Positions 1 through 6,672 of a stretch of 15,333 nucleotides of DNA are shown piece after piece. Every line of letters starts with the position of its first letter. Positions within the stretch are counted from its first letter, which is position 1. Under the pieces are notes generated by a model. That model had not been told where the DNA came from and ran no database searches. It saw only the letters and a program-made list of their open reading frames with translations. The translations under genes were made by a program, and so were the position numbers. The DNA is taken from the NCBI GenBank assembly GCA_012837655.1, contig DUQT01000122.1, positions 1-15,333 on the forward strand. Direction: 5' to 3'. Source of the DNA: Actinomyces sp. (GTDB lineage Bacteria; Actinomycetota; Actinomycetes; Actinomycetales; Actinomycetaceae).

Positions 1-405
1 GCGCTACGAATCGCTCCTCTTGTAGGCGCAGGTGCGGTTGCAGCGGTTGCTCTGGTGATCGGTTCTAATTCACGTAAGCTTCCGACCGCTTGGAACTGGA
101 AGTTGCTACCAAAGGAATTCGGAAGTGCTCGCAGCGCCGTCCTTCCCCACGCGCTTGCCGCAGTTAGCGCGGGCGCTTGGAGTGCGTTGCAAAACAAGCA
201 GGACTCCGGCGTAGATGCCGTTGTGTCGGCGCAGGCTCTTGGACTTCAGACAACCGCACTGTTGATGATGGTTGCCGCTGTTCGCGGTGGGTTGATGCCA
301 AAGGTTCCATGTCCAATGGTCATCCTCGGGCCGCTCGCAACTCCGGGAGTCGCAACCGCAGTCCTAAGCAAGACTGTTAACGCCGCTCTAGAGAACCGAG
401 CCTAA
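1..405 (+). CDS. C-terminal part of an unrecognised membrane protein (5' end outside window)
   Basis: The reading frame is open from base 1 and ends with TAA at 403-405. Translation from base 1 gives 134 residues beginning ALRIAPLVGAGAVAAVALV, so the gene starts upstream of the window. The internal GTG at base 55 lies inside a hydrophobic segment and is unlikely to be the true start. Three hydrophobic stretches are visible: the first 20 residues, a segment around ALGLQTTALLMMVAAV, and one around PMVILGPLATPGVATAVL. A linker with Lys, Arg and Trp separates the first two. This suggests an integral membrane protein with short loops. I do not recognise the family and see no catalytic motif. A weak hairpin (AGACC 412-416 / GGTCT 424-428) follows the stop but has no T-run, so it is not a convincing terminator. 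Confidence 0.7.
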   Translation, partial: ALRIAPLVGAGAVAAVALVIGSNSRKLPTAWNWKLLPKEFGSARSAVLPHALAAVSAGAWSALQNKQDSGVDAVVSAQALGLQTTALLMMVAAVRGGLMPKVPCPMVILGPLATPGVATAVLSKTVNAALENRA

Positions 406-496
406 CAAGCCAGACCATAAGGCGGTCTTCTGGACTGGTACTGAAGCTCCGGGCCCCACGATCAGGCACTGACGCGGCAAGCCTTAGGCGACATGC

Positions 497-527
497 GGGT
501 GTCATATGGGTGTCAAAATGGGGTTCA
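497..527 (+). repeat. Short direct repeats GGGTGTCA beside tRNA-Pro
   Basis: GGGTGTCA occurs at 497-504 and again at 508-515, 11 bp apart. A degenerate copy, GGGTTCA, lies at 521-527. They sit on the 3' side of the minus-strand tRNA-Pro, about 60 bp beyond its encoded CCA, just past the terminator hairpin. Closely spaced direct repeats next to a tRNA 3' end resemble integrase arm-type sites, but no integrase is in the window. The role is inference. Confidence 0.45.
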
Positions 528-540
528 GTCAGGAATTGGA

Positions 541-583
541 AAAACCGCGGATCCTCAGTTTTTGTTGAGTTTCCGCGGTTTTT
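541..583 (-). terminator. Hairpin terminator of the tRNA-Pro transcript (symmetrical)
   Basis: An 11-bp perfect inverted repeat, AAAACCGCGGA at 541-551 and TCCGCGGTTTT at 572-582, encloses a smaller CTCA/TGAG stem (554-557, 566-569). Read on the minus strand the stem ends in CCGCGG followed by five Ts, directly after the tRNA. The plus-strand reading also ends in a T-run, so it may stop transcription from both sides. Confidence 0.8.
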
Positions 584-586
584 GGT

Positions 587-663
<77 letters not shown>

Positions 664-681
664 TGTCTTAGCGACTTGATC

Positions 682-709
682 AGTATAGCCAGCGTTCAGG
701 CTGTACCAA
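682..709 (-). promoter_or_regulatory. Promoter of tRNA-Pro
   Basis: On the minus strand TTGGTA (704-709) and TATACT (682-687) are separated by 16 bp and resemble -35 and -10 elements of the main sigma factor. The predicted start falls roughly 10 bp before the mature tRNA 5' end at 663, the expected distance for a tRNA gene. Confidence 0.55.
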
Positions 710-742
710 AATCAAAACAGTGCCACATTGGCCACAGTCACA

Positions 743-1747
743 TCAGGCACGCGGCTTCAAGGTGATCAGCGAGGCCTCGGGTCGGCACGCGAATCTAACT
801 GGCGCATACGGCGAGTTCCCCAACCCAGCTGACACGTGCAGGGCAGATGACTGTCCACCGAATCCCCACGTGCTCACACCAGAGGCATACGATCGCGGCA
901 AGTCCGAGTTCGTCACCAGCGCCCCGTAAAACGGCACGCACAGCTGTCCGCCGTGAGTGTGACCAGCAAAAATAGCGTGGGTGCCCAGCGAGACGTATTC
1001 GTTCAAAATCCGCTGATACGGCGCGTGTGTAACACCCAGGCGGTACATGTTCGGATCATCCCAGTTATCGGGAACCGGTGGAATATGGTCGCGATTAATA
1101 TGCGGATCATCCACACCGATGAAGCCGATGCGCTGGGCGCGCTGAATCTTCACCTCTGCCGCGGATTCTTCACCGTCGGGGCTGGTTGGAAGTGAACCGT
1201 TGAACTCAGCCTCGCCCTCGTCAATCAAAGGAAGTTCAATGATTTCGGACTGGTTCGTCAAATCGACCCAGCCGGCGTCGGTGAACATTTTGATCATTTC
1301 GAACCACGGGAGGTCCTTGTGGGTGCGCTTCGTTTTCGCTGACCGACTTTGCCGCAGGTAGGATGCCCAGCTTTTCCGACGCGGCGAATAGTAGTCATTT
1401 GACCCCAGAACAAACACGCCCGGGTGCTCCAGGAGCGGTTCGAACGCGTCGACAAGTAGCGGAAATCCGTCAGCGGCTCCGAGGTTGTCGCCAGTTGATA
1501 TGACGAGGTCGAAGTCGAGTGTCGCTAAATCCTTTACGAAGTCAACCAAGAAATCTTGGCCCGTGTAAAAGTGCGGGTCGGAAACCTGCAGGATCCGCAG
1601 CGGACGGACCGTGGCGGGCAGGTCGACCTCGATGGTGTAGCGGCGAAGCGTGGGTGACTTGCGCTCAATCTGCGTCCACGCCGCCCCAAGGGCTGCAACG
1701 CCAACGCCGGAACCGGCGGCGAGCCCCAGTTTTTTCAAAGTGTTCAC
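743..1747 (-). CDS. Metallophosphoesterase, membrane/secretion-signal type (Rv3683/YkoQ-like)
   Basis: Calcineurin-like metallophosphoesterase. From the GTG at 1747 (334 aa) the order is: N-terminal hydrophobic segment (about residues 6-24), SDPHF (D57, H59), TGDN (86-88), GSND (115-118), VTHAP (H241) and GHTHGGQ (262-268). These are metal-ligand motifs of the family. The usual GNH[D/E] reads GSND here. The protein is probably exported or membrane-anchored with the phosphatase domain outside. A TTG at 1783 would add 12 residues, but I prefer GTG 1747 because GGAGG lies 9 nt upstream of it. It follows the PBP gene by 48 bp on the same strand, matching the M. tuberculosis ponA2-Rv3683 pair, so co-transcription and a cell-envelope role are likely. 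The substrate is unknown. Acidic insert around residues 175-198 (IDEGEAEF...DGEESAAE). Confidence 0.88.
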   Translation of the reverse strand: MNTLKKLGLAAGSGVGVAALGAAWTQIERKSPTLRRYTIEVDLPATVRPLRILQVSDPHFYTGQDFLVDFVKDLATLDFDLVISTGDNLGAADGFPLLVDAFEPLLEHPGVFVLGSNDYYSPRRKSWASYLRQSRSAKTKRTHKDLPWFEMIKMFTDAGWVDLTNQSEIIELPLIDEGEAEFNGSLPTSPDGEESAAEVKIQRAQRIGFIGVDDPHINRDHIPPVPDNWDDPNMYRLGVTHAPYQRILNEYVSLGTHAIFAGHTHGGQLCVPFYGALVTNSDLPRSYASGVSTWGFGGQSSALHVSAGLGNSPYAPVRFACRPEASLITLKPRA

Positions 1748-1795
1748 TGTTAGCTTCCTCCGATCAAGTTGCGAAGTTTTCAAGGTTGGACGGGG

Positions 1796-3964
1796 TTAGT
1801 CGTCTTCCTCACCGTTATCGCCGTTGTCGCGGTTCTGCTGCTGGTTGCCATTGCCGCGCTCCTGGGCGGGTGTTGGCGGCGGTGGCGGAGGCGTGCCAAG
1901 ATCGGCGTCGGGGAATCCGACGGGCTCCATGCCTTCGGTAATGCGGGCCATGTAGGAGTGCCACATCGGACCGGTGAACGTGCCACCGTAAACGTAGCCG
2001 TACTGGATACCGTTCACGTAGATGCCGTTCATTGGCTTCGACGAAGCGCGTGCGTGACCCGCCCAGGCAACCGTTGAAATCTGCGGGGTGGCGCCGGCAA
2101 CCCACAGGTTGGAGTTATCCGATGCGGTACCCGTCTTCGCGATGTGCGGGCGGTCGATAGCGATGTCGTAGTAGCTGGGGCTCTGCGTGATGCGCTGCAG
2201 CACGGCAGCTACCTGGTTGGCTTCCTTAGCAGGAACTACCTGGTTACAAACGGGTTCGTAGGCCACGATCTGCTCGTCGTTGCGGTCAAGAACTTCGGTT
2301 ACCGGCATGGGTTCGCACAGAACACCCTGGTTGGCGAACGCGCCGTAAGCACCAGCAAGCGCCAGCGGAGTCGATCGAGCACCAATGATCTCCGGCGGGT
2401 ACGGGTCATGCGGTGAACCGTCCGGCTTCGCAACACCAAGTGCGGCCATGCCGTCAAAGATTTCACACAGGTTCAGTTTGGTCGCCATTTCCGCGTAAGC
2501 GCGGTTAACCGACTGGGCTGTAGCGTCAATAACCGTGAAGCTTCCGCGCTTTCCGTCGACGTCACCGACTTCCCAGTCGGATGCGTAACCCGGTGCACAG
2601 GGAATGTTCCACTCGTTCGCGTAGAACTGCGGGCTGTGGCCACCAACGCGTTCGTAGGCGCTGTGTCCTTCCCGGAACCACTGCAGCAAAGTGAACGGCT
2701 TCAGCGTTGACCCTGCGGAGAATCCGTCACCACCGCCGTGTGCACTGTCAGCGTTGTAGTTGTTCTGCGTTGCCTGCGGATCATTTTCCGTAGGCACACC
2801 GAAGTTCGTGTTCTGCGCCATCGCAAGGATCTTGCCGGTCTTAACTTCACGCGTCACCAGCGCGGCGTTCGCTTCAGACGGATCGTTCACTGGAATGAGG
2901 CCCGTTACTTCTTCAAACGCCGCCTTTTGCATGGACGGGTTCAGCGTGGTCTTGATGGTCAGGCCACCGCGAAGCAGCTTTTGCTTACGCTCGGATTCAT
3001 CCTTACCGAACTGTTCCGAAGACAGCAGGGTCTGGCGAACGTATTCACAGAAGTACGCCGCGTTGCCCGCGCCGGCGCAACCCTGCGGCGTGAAGTCCGG
3101 ATGCAACATGTCCTCAATTGAAAGGGCCGTGGCCTCGTCAAACTCTTCCTGCGTGATCTTCCCAAGTGCCAGCATCGCCGCCAGCACTGTGTCACGCCGA
3201 TTCTGTGCGGCCTCGGGGTTGTAAAGCGGATCGTACTGCGTCGGAGACTTCACGATACCGGCCATCATCGCGGCCTCGGGAATCGTCAGGTCCTTTGCCG
3301 ACTTTGAAAAATAAAGGCGCGCCGAAGATTCCGCCCCGTAAACGTTCGTTCCAAACGGAGCGATGTTCAAGTATCCCGTTAGGATTTCATCCTTCGTCAT
3401 TTTATTTTCGAGGGCGAGGGCGTAGCGGGCCTCTCGAAGTTTTCGCGCGACGGTTTGCTCGGTGGCGGCATCAATCAGGTCTTGGTCACCGCGCTGAAGG
3501 CCAGCTTCCAAGAGGGTGTTTTTAACGTACTGCTGAGTGATGGTCGATGCGCCCTGGGTGCTTTCAGAAGCTAGGTTGTTGACGGCCGCACGAACCATGC
3601 CGTCGGGGTCGATACCCTCGTGCTCGTAGAAGCGGCGGTCTTCGATCGCAACAATCGCGTCCCGAAGGTGTGGCGAAATCTCATCCAGTGGAACGATGAT
3701 GCGATTTTCGGAGTAAAAACTAGCTATCTCGGATCCGTCAGCGGCAAGTAGGGTTGACTGCTCTGAAGGCGGGAGGATCTCAAACTCTGCGGGCAGGGAG
3801 TCAAACACCTTGGGTCCTGATTTGACCATGATTCCAGCGGCCCCGGCGGCGGGAACTAAGATTCCTGCAAGCAGGATTCCCGAAAGTGCGGAGGCTATTA
3901 GGAAGGTTGTTAACAGGGTTGCAAACTGACCCTTACCTACGTACCTAGAGCGAGATTTCGACAT
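1796..3964 (-). CDS. ponA: Class A penicillin-binding protein (bifunctional transglycosylase/transpeptidase)
   Basis: A 722-aa bifunctional peptidoglycan synthase. It has a short basic N-terminus and one membrane segment (about 15-46). The GT51 transglycosylase domain follows (about 75-255) with AIEDRRFYEHEG (catalytic-type Glu near 108) and GASTITQQ (138-145). The transpeptidase domain (about 365-675) has active-site S419-T-L-K422, SVN (485-487) and KTG (610-612), all intact. It polymerises lipid II and cross-links stems outside the membrane. The C-terminus ends in a Pro run and a Gln/Asn/Asp/Glu-rich tail (690-722). No PASTA domain is visible, unlike M. tuberculosis PonA2, which occupies the same genomic position. 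Start ATG at 3964 has only a weak upstream AGG. It faces away from the whiB gene across a 312-bp control region and is followed by the metallophosphoesterase. Confidence 0.95.
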   Translation of the reverse strand: MSKSRSRYVGKGQFATLLTTFLIASALSGILLAGILVPAAGAAGIMVKSGPKVFDSLPAEFEILPPSEQSTLLAADGSEIASFYSENRIIVPLDEISPHLRDAIVAIEDRRFYEHEGIDPDGMVRAAVNNLASESTQGASTITQQYVKNTLLEAGLQRGDQDLIDAATEQTVARKLREARYALALENKMTKDEILTGYLNIAPFGTNVYGAESSARLYFSKSAKDLTIPEAAMMAGIVKSPTQYDPLYNPEAAQNRRDTVLAAMLALGKITQEEFDEATALSIEDMLHPDFTPQGCAGAGNAAYFCEYVRQTLLSSEQFGKDESERKQKLLRGGLTIKTTLNPSMQKAAFEEVTGLIPVNDPSEANAALVTREVKTGKILAMAQNTNFGVPTENDPQATQNNYNADSAHGGGDGFSAGSTLKPFTLLQWFREGHSAYERVGGHSPQFYANEWNIPCAPGYASDWEVGDVDGKRGSFTVIDATAQSVNRAYAEMATKLNLCEIFDGMAALGVAKPDGSPHDPYPPEIIGARSTPLALAGAYGAFANQGVLCEPMPVTEVLDRNDEQIVAYEPVCNQVVPAKEANQVAAVLQRITQSPSYYDIAIDRPHIAKTGTASDNSNLWVAGATPQISTVAWAGHARASSKPMNGIYVNGIQYGYVYGGTFTGPMWHSYMARITEGMEPVGFPDADLGTPPPPPPTPAQERGNGNQQQNRDNGDNGEEDD

Positions 3965-4200
3965 GGTTTAAGCCTACGTTGAAAAGTCCGGTTTGTAACT
4001 ATAGGGCCCGCGAATGTGTGGAAACTGTTGCGAGCCTCAAACTGGTAGGCATCGTCCAGTGAAGTCCAGACGTGGATAGATTATTCGCACAAATTTCAAG
4101 ACTGGACTTTGAACTAACTTTGCATAAACTTGATGTTGCAGACGATCTGCGTGACTGACTTTGGATTATTCTTACGGTTTGTGGCGCAGGTCATCTCAAC

Positions 4201-4230
4201 TTGGCAACGAGGCCAAAATGTGTGTATGGT
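4201..4230 (+). promoter_or_regulatory. Putative promoter of the whiB gene
   Basis: TTGGCA (4201-4206) and TATGGT (4225-4230) with an 18-bp spacer resemble -35 and -10 boxes. The start ATG is at 4277. The Crp-like palindrome overlaps the -10 element, which would favour repression if both are real. Confidence 0.4.
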
Positions 4231-4234
4231 CACA
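4219..4234. promoter_or_regulatory. Crp/GlxR-like operator upstream of whiB
   Basis: TGTGTGTATGGTCACA matches the actinobacterial Crp/GlxR consensus TGTGA-N6-TCACA at nine of ten half-site positions (T for A at position 5). It lies 42 bp before the whiB start, and a Crp of this type is encoded at 4987-5676. The match is seen directly; binding is inferred. Confidence 0.6.
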
Positions 4235-4242
4235 TTAAGTGA

Positions 4243-4257
4243 TGTGTGGCAAACACA
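4243..4257. repeat. Second palindrome in the whiB leader
   Basis: TGTGT (4243-4247) and ACACA (4253-4257) form a perfect inverted repeat around ggcaa, 19 bp before the ATG. Spacing differs from a canonical Crp site by one base (TGTG-N7-CACA rather than N8), so it may be a separate operator or an accessory site. Confidence 0.45.
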
Positions 4258-4276
4258 CCAGAACAATGGGGTGAAA

Positions 4277-4618
4277 ATGACCTACGGACATACCGATAAG
4301 GATCAAAGCTGGGCGGCGAAAGCCCTGTGTGCAACGGAGTCTCCAGATGCGCTTTTTGTGCAGGGAGCAGCCCAGCGTCAAGTTCGATCGCGATGTCTTG
4401 CATGTCCTGTTCGTCTAGAGTGCCTAGCTGATGCGCTCCAGTCCGAAGCTAACTTCGGAGTTTGGGGTGGCCTCACGGAACGTGAGCGTCGAGCAATGCT
4501 CCGCTACTACACGACCGTGACCGACTGGCGCGAATGGATCATGGACTCTGACGATCCGCTAGCAGAGGAACTTCGCACACCGAAGATTCCGCGCGTGCTG
4601 GCACGGACTCGTCGCTAA
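4277..4618 (+). CDS. wblA: WhiB-family Fe-S transcriptional regulator (WhiB4/WblA type)
   Basis: A 113-aa protein with the WhiB signature: four cysteines C18, C40, C43 and C49, the last three as C-x2-C-x5-C, then GVWGG (61-65) and the basic LTERERR helix. The cysteines ligate an oxygen/NO-sensitive 4Fe-4S cluster and the C-terminal part contacts DNA or sigma factor. I chose ATG 4277 because upstream in-frame sequence from 4130 has no family similarity, GGGG lies 5 nt ahead, and homologues start near here. The position beside a class A PBP and near crp matches whiB4 (Rv3681c, next to ponA2) and Streptomyces wblA, so that subgroup is inferred. The tail is acidic (DSDDPLAEE) then Arg-rich. A likely Crp site overlaps its promoter. 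Confidence 0.93.
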   Translation: MTYGHTDKDQSWAAKALCATESPDALFVQGAAQRQVRSRCLACPVRLECLADALQSEANFGVWGGLTERERRAMLRYYTTVTDWREWIMDSDDPLAEELRTPKIPRVLARTRR

Positions 4619-4622
4619 AGTC

Positions 4623-4637
4623 GCAACTGTTAGTTGC
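4623..4637. repeat. Small inverted repeat between whiB and the DUF4177-like gene
   Basis: GCAACT (4623-4628) and AGTTGC (4632-4637) are perfectly complementary around GTT, five bases after the whiB stop. There is no T-run, so it is unlikely to terminate. It could be a small operator or an mRNA hairpin. Confidence 0.35.
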
Positions 4638-4656
4638 AACAGCTTAGGATTGAGCC

Positions 4657-4815
4657 ATGCAGAAATGGGAATATGCCACAGTGCCGTTGCTGATTCACGC
4701 AACGAAAGCGATCCTCGATCAGTGGGGCCAGGACGGGTGGGAACTCGTCCAGGTAGTACCGGCTCCAGGTAACACCGAAAACGTTGTCGCCTACATGAAA
4801 CGGCCGATCGAGTAA
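4657..4815 (+). CDS. DUF4177-like 52-aa conserved protein
   Basis: ATG at 4657 to TAA at 4813-4815 gives 52 residues beginning MQKWEYATVPLL, with the hallmark block WGQDGWELVQVVPAPG and an ending near YMKRPIE. The MxxWEY start and DGWELV core are typical of DUF4177 mini-proteins of Actinobacteria. A similar small gene, as I recall, sits in the same place near whiB4/crp in mycobacteria and corynebacteria. Function is unknown; it is a soluble, compact alpha/beta protein. It follows whiB by 38 bp on the same strand and is followed immediately by a strong terminator, so the two genes may share a transcript. The AGGA upstream is a modest ribosome site. Confidence 0.85.
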   Translation: MQKWEYATVPLLIHATKAILDQWGQDGWELVQVVPAPGNTENVVAYMKRPIE

Positions 4816-4823
4816 GAACAAGT

Positions 4824-4863
4824 TTGGGCGGAAGAACACGAAGTTCTTCCGCCCAATATTTTT
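4824..4863 (+). terminator. Strong intrinsic terminator after whiB-DUF4177
   Basis: A 14-bp perfect stem, TTGGGCGGAAGAAC (4824-4837) with GTTCTTCCGCCCAA (4843-4856), has loop ACGAA and is followed by TATTTTT (4857-4863). It lies nine bases after the DUF4177-like stop codon. Confidence 0.93.
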
Positions 4864-4878
4864 AAGTTTTCCAATCCG

Positions 4879-4975
4879 CGCGGTTCGCGCTCCCTAATTA
4901 GTGCGCGGTCAATTAGTTCGCGGTTCGCGCTGTCCGGCAACCGTTCGCGAACAGTGCCGCTGATGCGGTGCCGGA
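4879..4975. repeat. Repeat-rich, foldable segment downstream of crp
   Basis: A 13-base unit CGCGGTTCGCGCT occurs at 4879-4891 and 4919-4931, exactly 40 bp apart. AATTAGTGCGCGG (4896-4908) recurs as AATTAGTTCGCGG (4911-4923). Beyond them, TCCGGCA (4933-4939) pairs with TGCCGGA (4969-4975) and encloses a perfect palindrome GTTCGCGAAC (4943-4952) and a hairpin CCGC-tgat-GCGG (4957-4968). The result could fold as a branched structure directly after the crp stop. No clear T-run follows on the minus strand. Function is unknown. Confidence 0.5.
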
Positions 4976-4986
4976 TACCAACGCGA

Positions 4987-5676
4987 TTAGCGTGCGCGGC
5001 GTGCTAGGCGATCCAGGTCGAGTAGCGTGACTGCGCGGCCTTCCAGTTGGATCCATCCGCGGGAAACGAAGTCTGCAAGCGACTTGTTAACAGTTTCGCG
5101 TGATGCGCCAACCAGTTGGGCGAGCTCTTCCTGAGTCAGATCGTGCGGTACGTGCACGCCCTCTTCGGTTGGAGTTCCGAAGCGGTCCGCCAGGTCCAGC
5201 AGCGCCTTCGCGACGCGGCCGGGAACGTCAGAGAACACGAGGTCCGCAAGGCTCTCATTCGTCCTGCGCAGGCGGCGTGCCAGTGCGCGGAGCATGTGCT
5301 TGCCCATGGTCGGGTTTGTGTCAAGAATGACGCTTAGGTCTGAATGGTCGAGGTGTAGCAGGGTCACTGGTGACACTGCCGTTGCAGTGGTCGAGCGCGG
5401 GCCTGGATCGAAAAGCGTGAGCTCACCGATGATTTCGCCGGGGCCGAGTACAGCCAGGAGGTTTTCACGGCCGTCTAGGGACGTGTGTCCGAGCTTAACC
5501 TTGCCTTCGGTAATGATGTATAGGCGGTTGCCTTGCTCGCCCTCTTCGAAAAGGATTTCTCCGCGACGCAAGGTGGTTTGTCCCATCTTTGCGCGCAAGG
5601 AGCGCTGCTGTTCCTCGTCCAGCCCCTCAAACAGCGGGACTTGGCTGATGTAGTTGCCTTCCACGGTCACCTTCAT
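4987..5676 (-). CDS. crp: Crp/Fnr-family cAMP-type transcription regulator (Crp/GlxR)
   Basis: A 229-aa regulator. The N-terminal cyclic-nucleotide domain has FEEGEQGNRLYIITEGKVKL, and the phosphate-binding cassette IIGELTLFDPGPRSTTATA (about 82-100) keeps the Glu, Arg and Thr expected of a cAMP binder. ARRLRRTNESLADL is the dimer/hinge helix. A winged helix-turn-helix follows (about 180-205, QEELAQLVGASRETVNKSL), and the C-terminus LARRAR is shared with M. tuberculosis CRP and C. glutamicum GlxR. A global regulator of carbon, respiration and stress genes is expected. Homologues begin just before the VPLFEGL block, so the 28-residue extension up to 5760 is unlikely. ATG 5676 and the GTG codons at 5670 and 5664 are all possible; the GTGs have better ribosome spacing. 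It lies between whiB and nth, as in other Actinobacteria. Confidence 0.94.
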   Translation of the reverse strand: MKVTVEGNYISQVPLFEGLDEEQQRSLRAKMGQTTLRRGEILFEEGEQGNRLYIITEGKVKLGHTSLDGRENLLAVLGPGEIIGELTLFDPGPRSTTATAVSPVTLLHLDHSDLSVILDTNPTMGKHMLRALARRLRRTNESLADLVFSDVPGRVAKALLDLADRFGTPTEEGVHVPHDLTQEELAQLVGASRETVNKSLADFVSRGWIQLEGRAVTLLDLDRLARRAR

Positions 5677-5980
5677 TCTCCGCGCGTTCGCGGTCTCGGA
5701 AGTATCTTGAAAGCGGATCCCCGCTCCTGTGATTACGTCTGTGCATCGCGTGGATGTCACGTGTAACGCATATCTCTAAAAACTAGCTTAACGGTTTTAT
5801 GTCGTTGTATGCGGAAAACACCGATTACAGTCACAGATTTGTTGTAAAGTTTGTGAAATTTTGATTCCCGAGGGCGGTGCTGGCACCCGGTTAGCGTTAT
5901 GGTTGCGCTTTTGTTTTCATGTGACGCCATTCTGGGCTCTTGGGGGCCGCCGGCCGGTGGAAGCGGGTAGGGTCTAGGTT
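5677..5980. other. Divergent control region between crp and nth
   Basis: This 304-bp gene-free stretch serves the divergent crp and nth. It is AT-rich around 5765-5870. Interleaved dyads are visible: TTACA (5825-5829) with TGTAA (5843-5847), and TCACA (5831-5835) with TGTGA (5852-5856). The latter are Crp half-sites facing outward and 16 bp apart, not the canonical arrangement. I cannot fix promoter boxes with confidence. Confidence 0.5.
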
Positions 5981-6625
5981 ATGAGCGTCAAAGATGAAAG
6001 CTTGGACCAGCCGCACGCGGTTGCGGCAGAACTGGCTCGCCTGTATCCGGATGCTAGCTGCGCCCTCGTGCATAAAAATCCGTATGAACTGCTGGTGGCT
6101 ACGATCCTGTCTGCGCAGACGACGGATGAGCGCGTGAACACGGTTACGCCGGAGCTTTTTGAGAAGTATCCAACGCCGCTTGCGATGGCGCAGGCGGATG
6201 TGGAGGATATTGCGCGGATTGTGCGGCCGCTCGGGTTTCAAAACCGCAGGTCGAAGCAGTTGCAGAAGATGGCGCAGGGGTTAGTGGAGAAGTTTGACTC
6301 GCAGGTGCCGAGTGGGCGCGCGGATTTGGAATCATTGCCTGGCGTGGGGCGCAAAACTGCGCACGTAATCATGGGTAACGCGTTTGGAATCCCCGCGATT
6401 ACTGTGGACACGCATGTGGGCAGGCTTGCGAAAAGGCTGGGGTGGACGACGGGTGGGACGCCGCTCGCGATAGAGAAAGACATCGCGAAAGCGCTTCCCG
6501 ACGAAGACTGGACGATTTTGAGCCACCGCCTTATCGAGCACGGGCGCGGCGTGTGTCATTCGCAGAATCCGGAGTGTGCGAACTGTGCGCTCGCGGACCT
6601 GTGCCCATCCGCTGAGGTCGACTAG
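5981..6625 (+). CDS. nth: Endonuclease III (DNA glycosylase/AP lyase)
   Basis: A 214-aa base-excision repair enzyme that removes oxidised pyrimidines and cleaves abasic sites. Visible landmarks are LLVATILSAQTTDERVN near residue 37, the helix-hairpin-helix LPGVGRKTA with its catalytic lysine (about 119-127), ITVDTHVGRL with catalytic Asp (about 141), and a C-terminal 4Fe-4S cluster in C-x6-C-x2-C-x5-C spacing (CHSQNPECANCALADLC). All catalytic elements are intact and length is normal. ATG 5981 is the only sensible start; its ribosome site is weak. Its position next to crp repeats the order in mycobacteria and Streptomyces. It ends 42 bp from the convergent hydrolase gene. Confidence 0.96.
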   Translation: MSVKDESLDQPHAVAAELARLYPDASCALVHKNPYELLVATILSAQTTDERVNTVTPELFEKYPTPLAMAQADVEDIARIVRPLGFQNRRSKQLQKMAQGLVEKFDSQVPSGRADLESLPGVGRKTAHVIMGNAFGIPAITVDTHVGRLAKRLGWTTGGTPLAIEKDIAKALPDEDWTILSHRLIEHGRGVCHSQNPECANCALADLCPSAEVD

Positions 6626-6672
6626 TAGCGGCCAGCCGACCACGATTGGCGCCGAGCGGCCGACGCGCTACT
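6624..6672. repeat. Inverted repeat at the convergent nth/hydrolase junction
   Basis: AGTAGCG (6624-6630) is complementary to CGCTACT (6666-6672). The arms overlap the stop codons of nth and of the hydrolase and enclose two further GGCC blocks. There is no T-run, so it is a weak candidate for a two-way transcription block. Confidence 0.35.

Larger units (their letters stand above)
3965..4276. other. Divergent control region between the PBP gene and the whiB gene
   Basis: This 312-bp gene-free stretch serves both divergent genes. It contains an inverted repeat AAGTCCAG (4062-4069) / CTGGACTT (4102-4109), with a further GTCCAG at 4054-4059. It also holds a putative promoter TTGGCA (4201-4206)-18 bp-TATGGT (4225-4230), a Crp-like palindrome (4219-4234) and a second palindrome TGTGT-ggcaa-ACACA (4243-4257). 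An open frame from 4130 runs into the whiB gene, but its residues do not resemble the family before the Met at 4277. Confidence 0.6.

Noticed and set aside
412..428. Terminator after the first gene
   Set aside because: Five-base stem without a T-run.
1748..1783. TTG start for the metallophosphoesterase
   Set aside because: GTG 1747 has GGAGG at suitable spacing, while the TTG has none.
4130..4276. 49-residue N-terminal extension of the WhiB protein
   Set aside because: Hydrophobic and unlike WhiB proteins, and it spans the putative promoter and Crp site; Met 4277 has family similarity straight after.
4630..4839. 69-aa minus-strand reading frame
   Set aside because: Opposite the DUF4177-like gene and the terminator; no family likeness.
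5677..5760. 28-residue extension of Crp
   Set aside because: Homologues start near the VPLFEGL block and the extension is unlike them.
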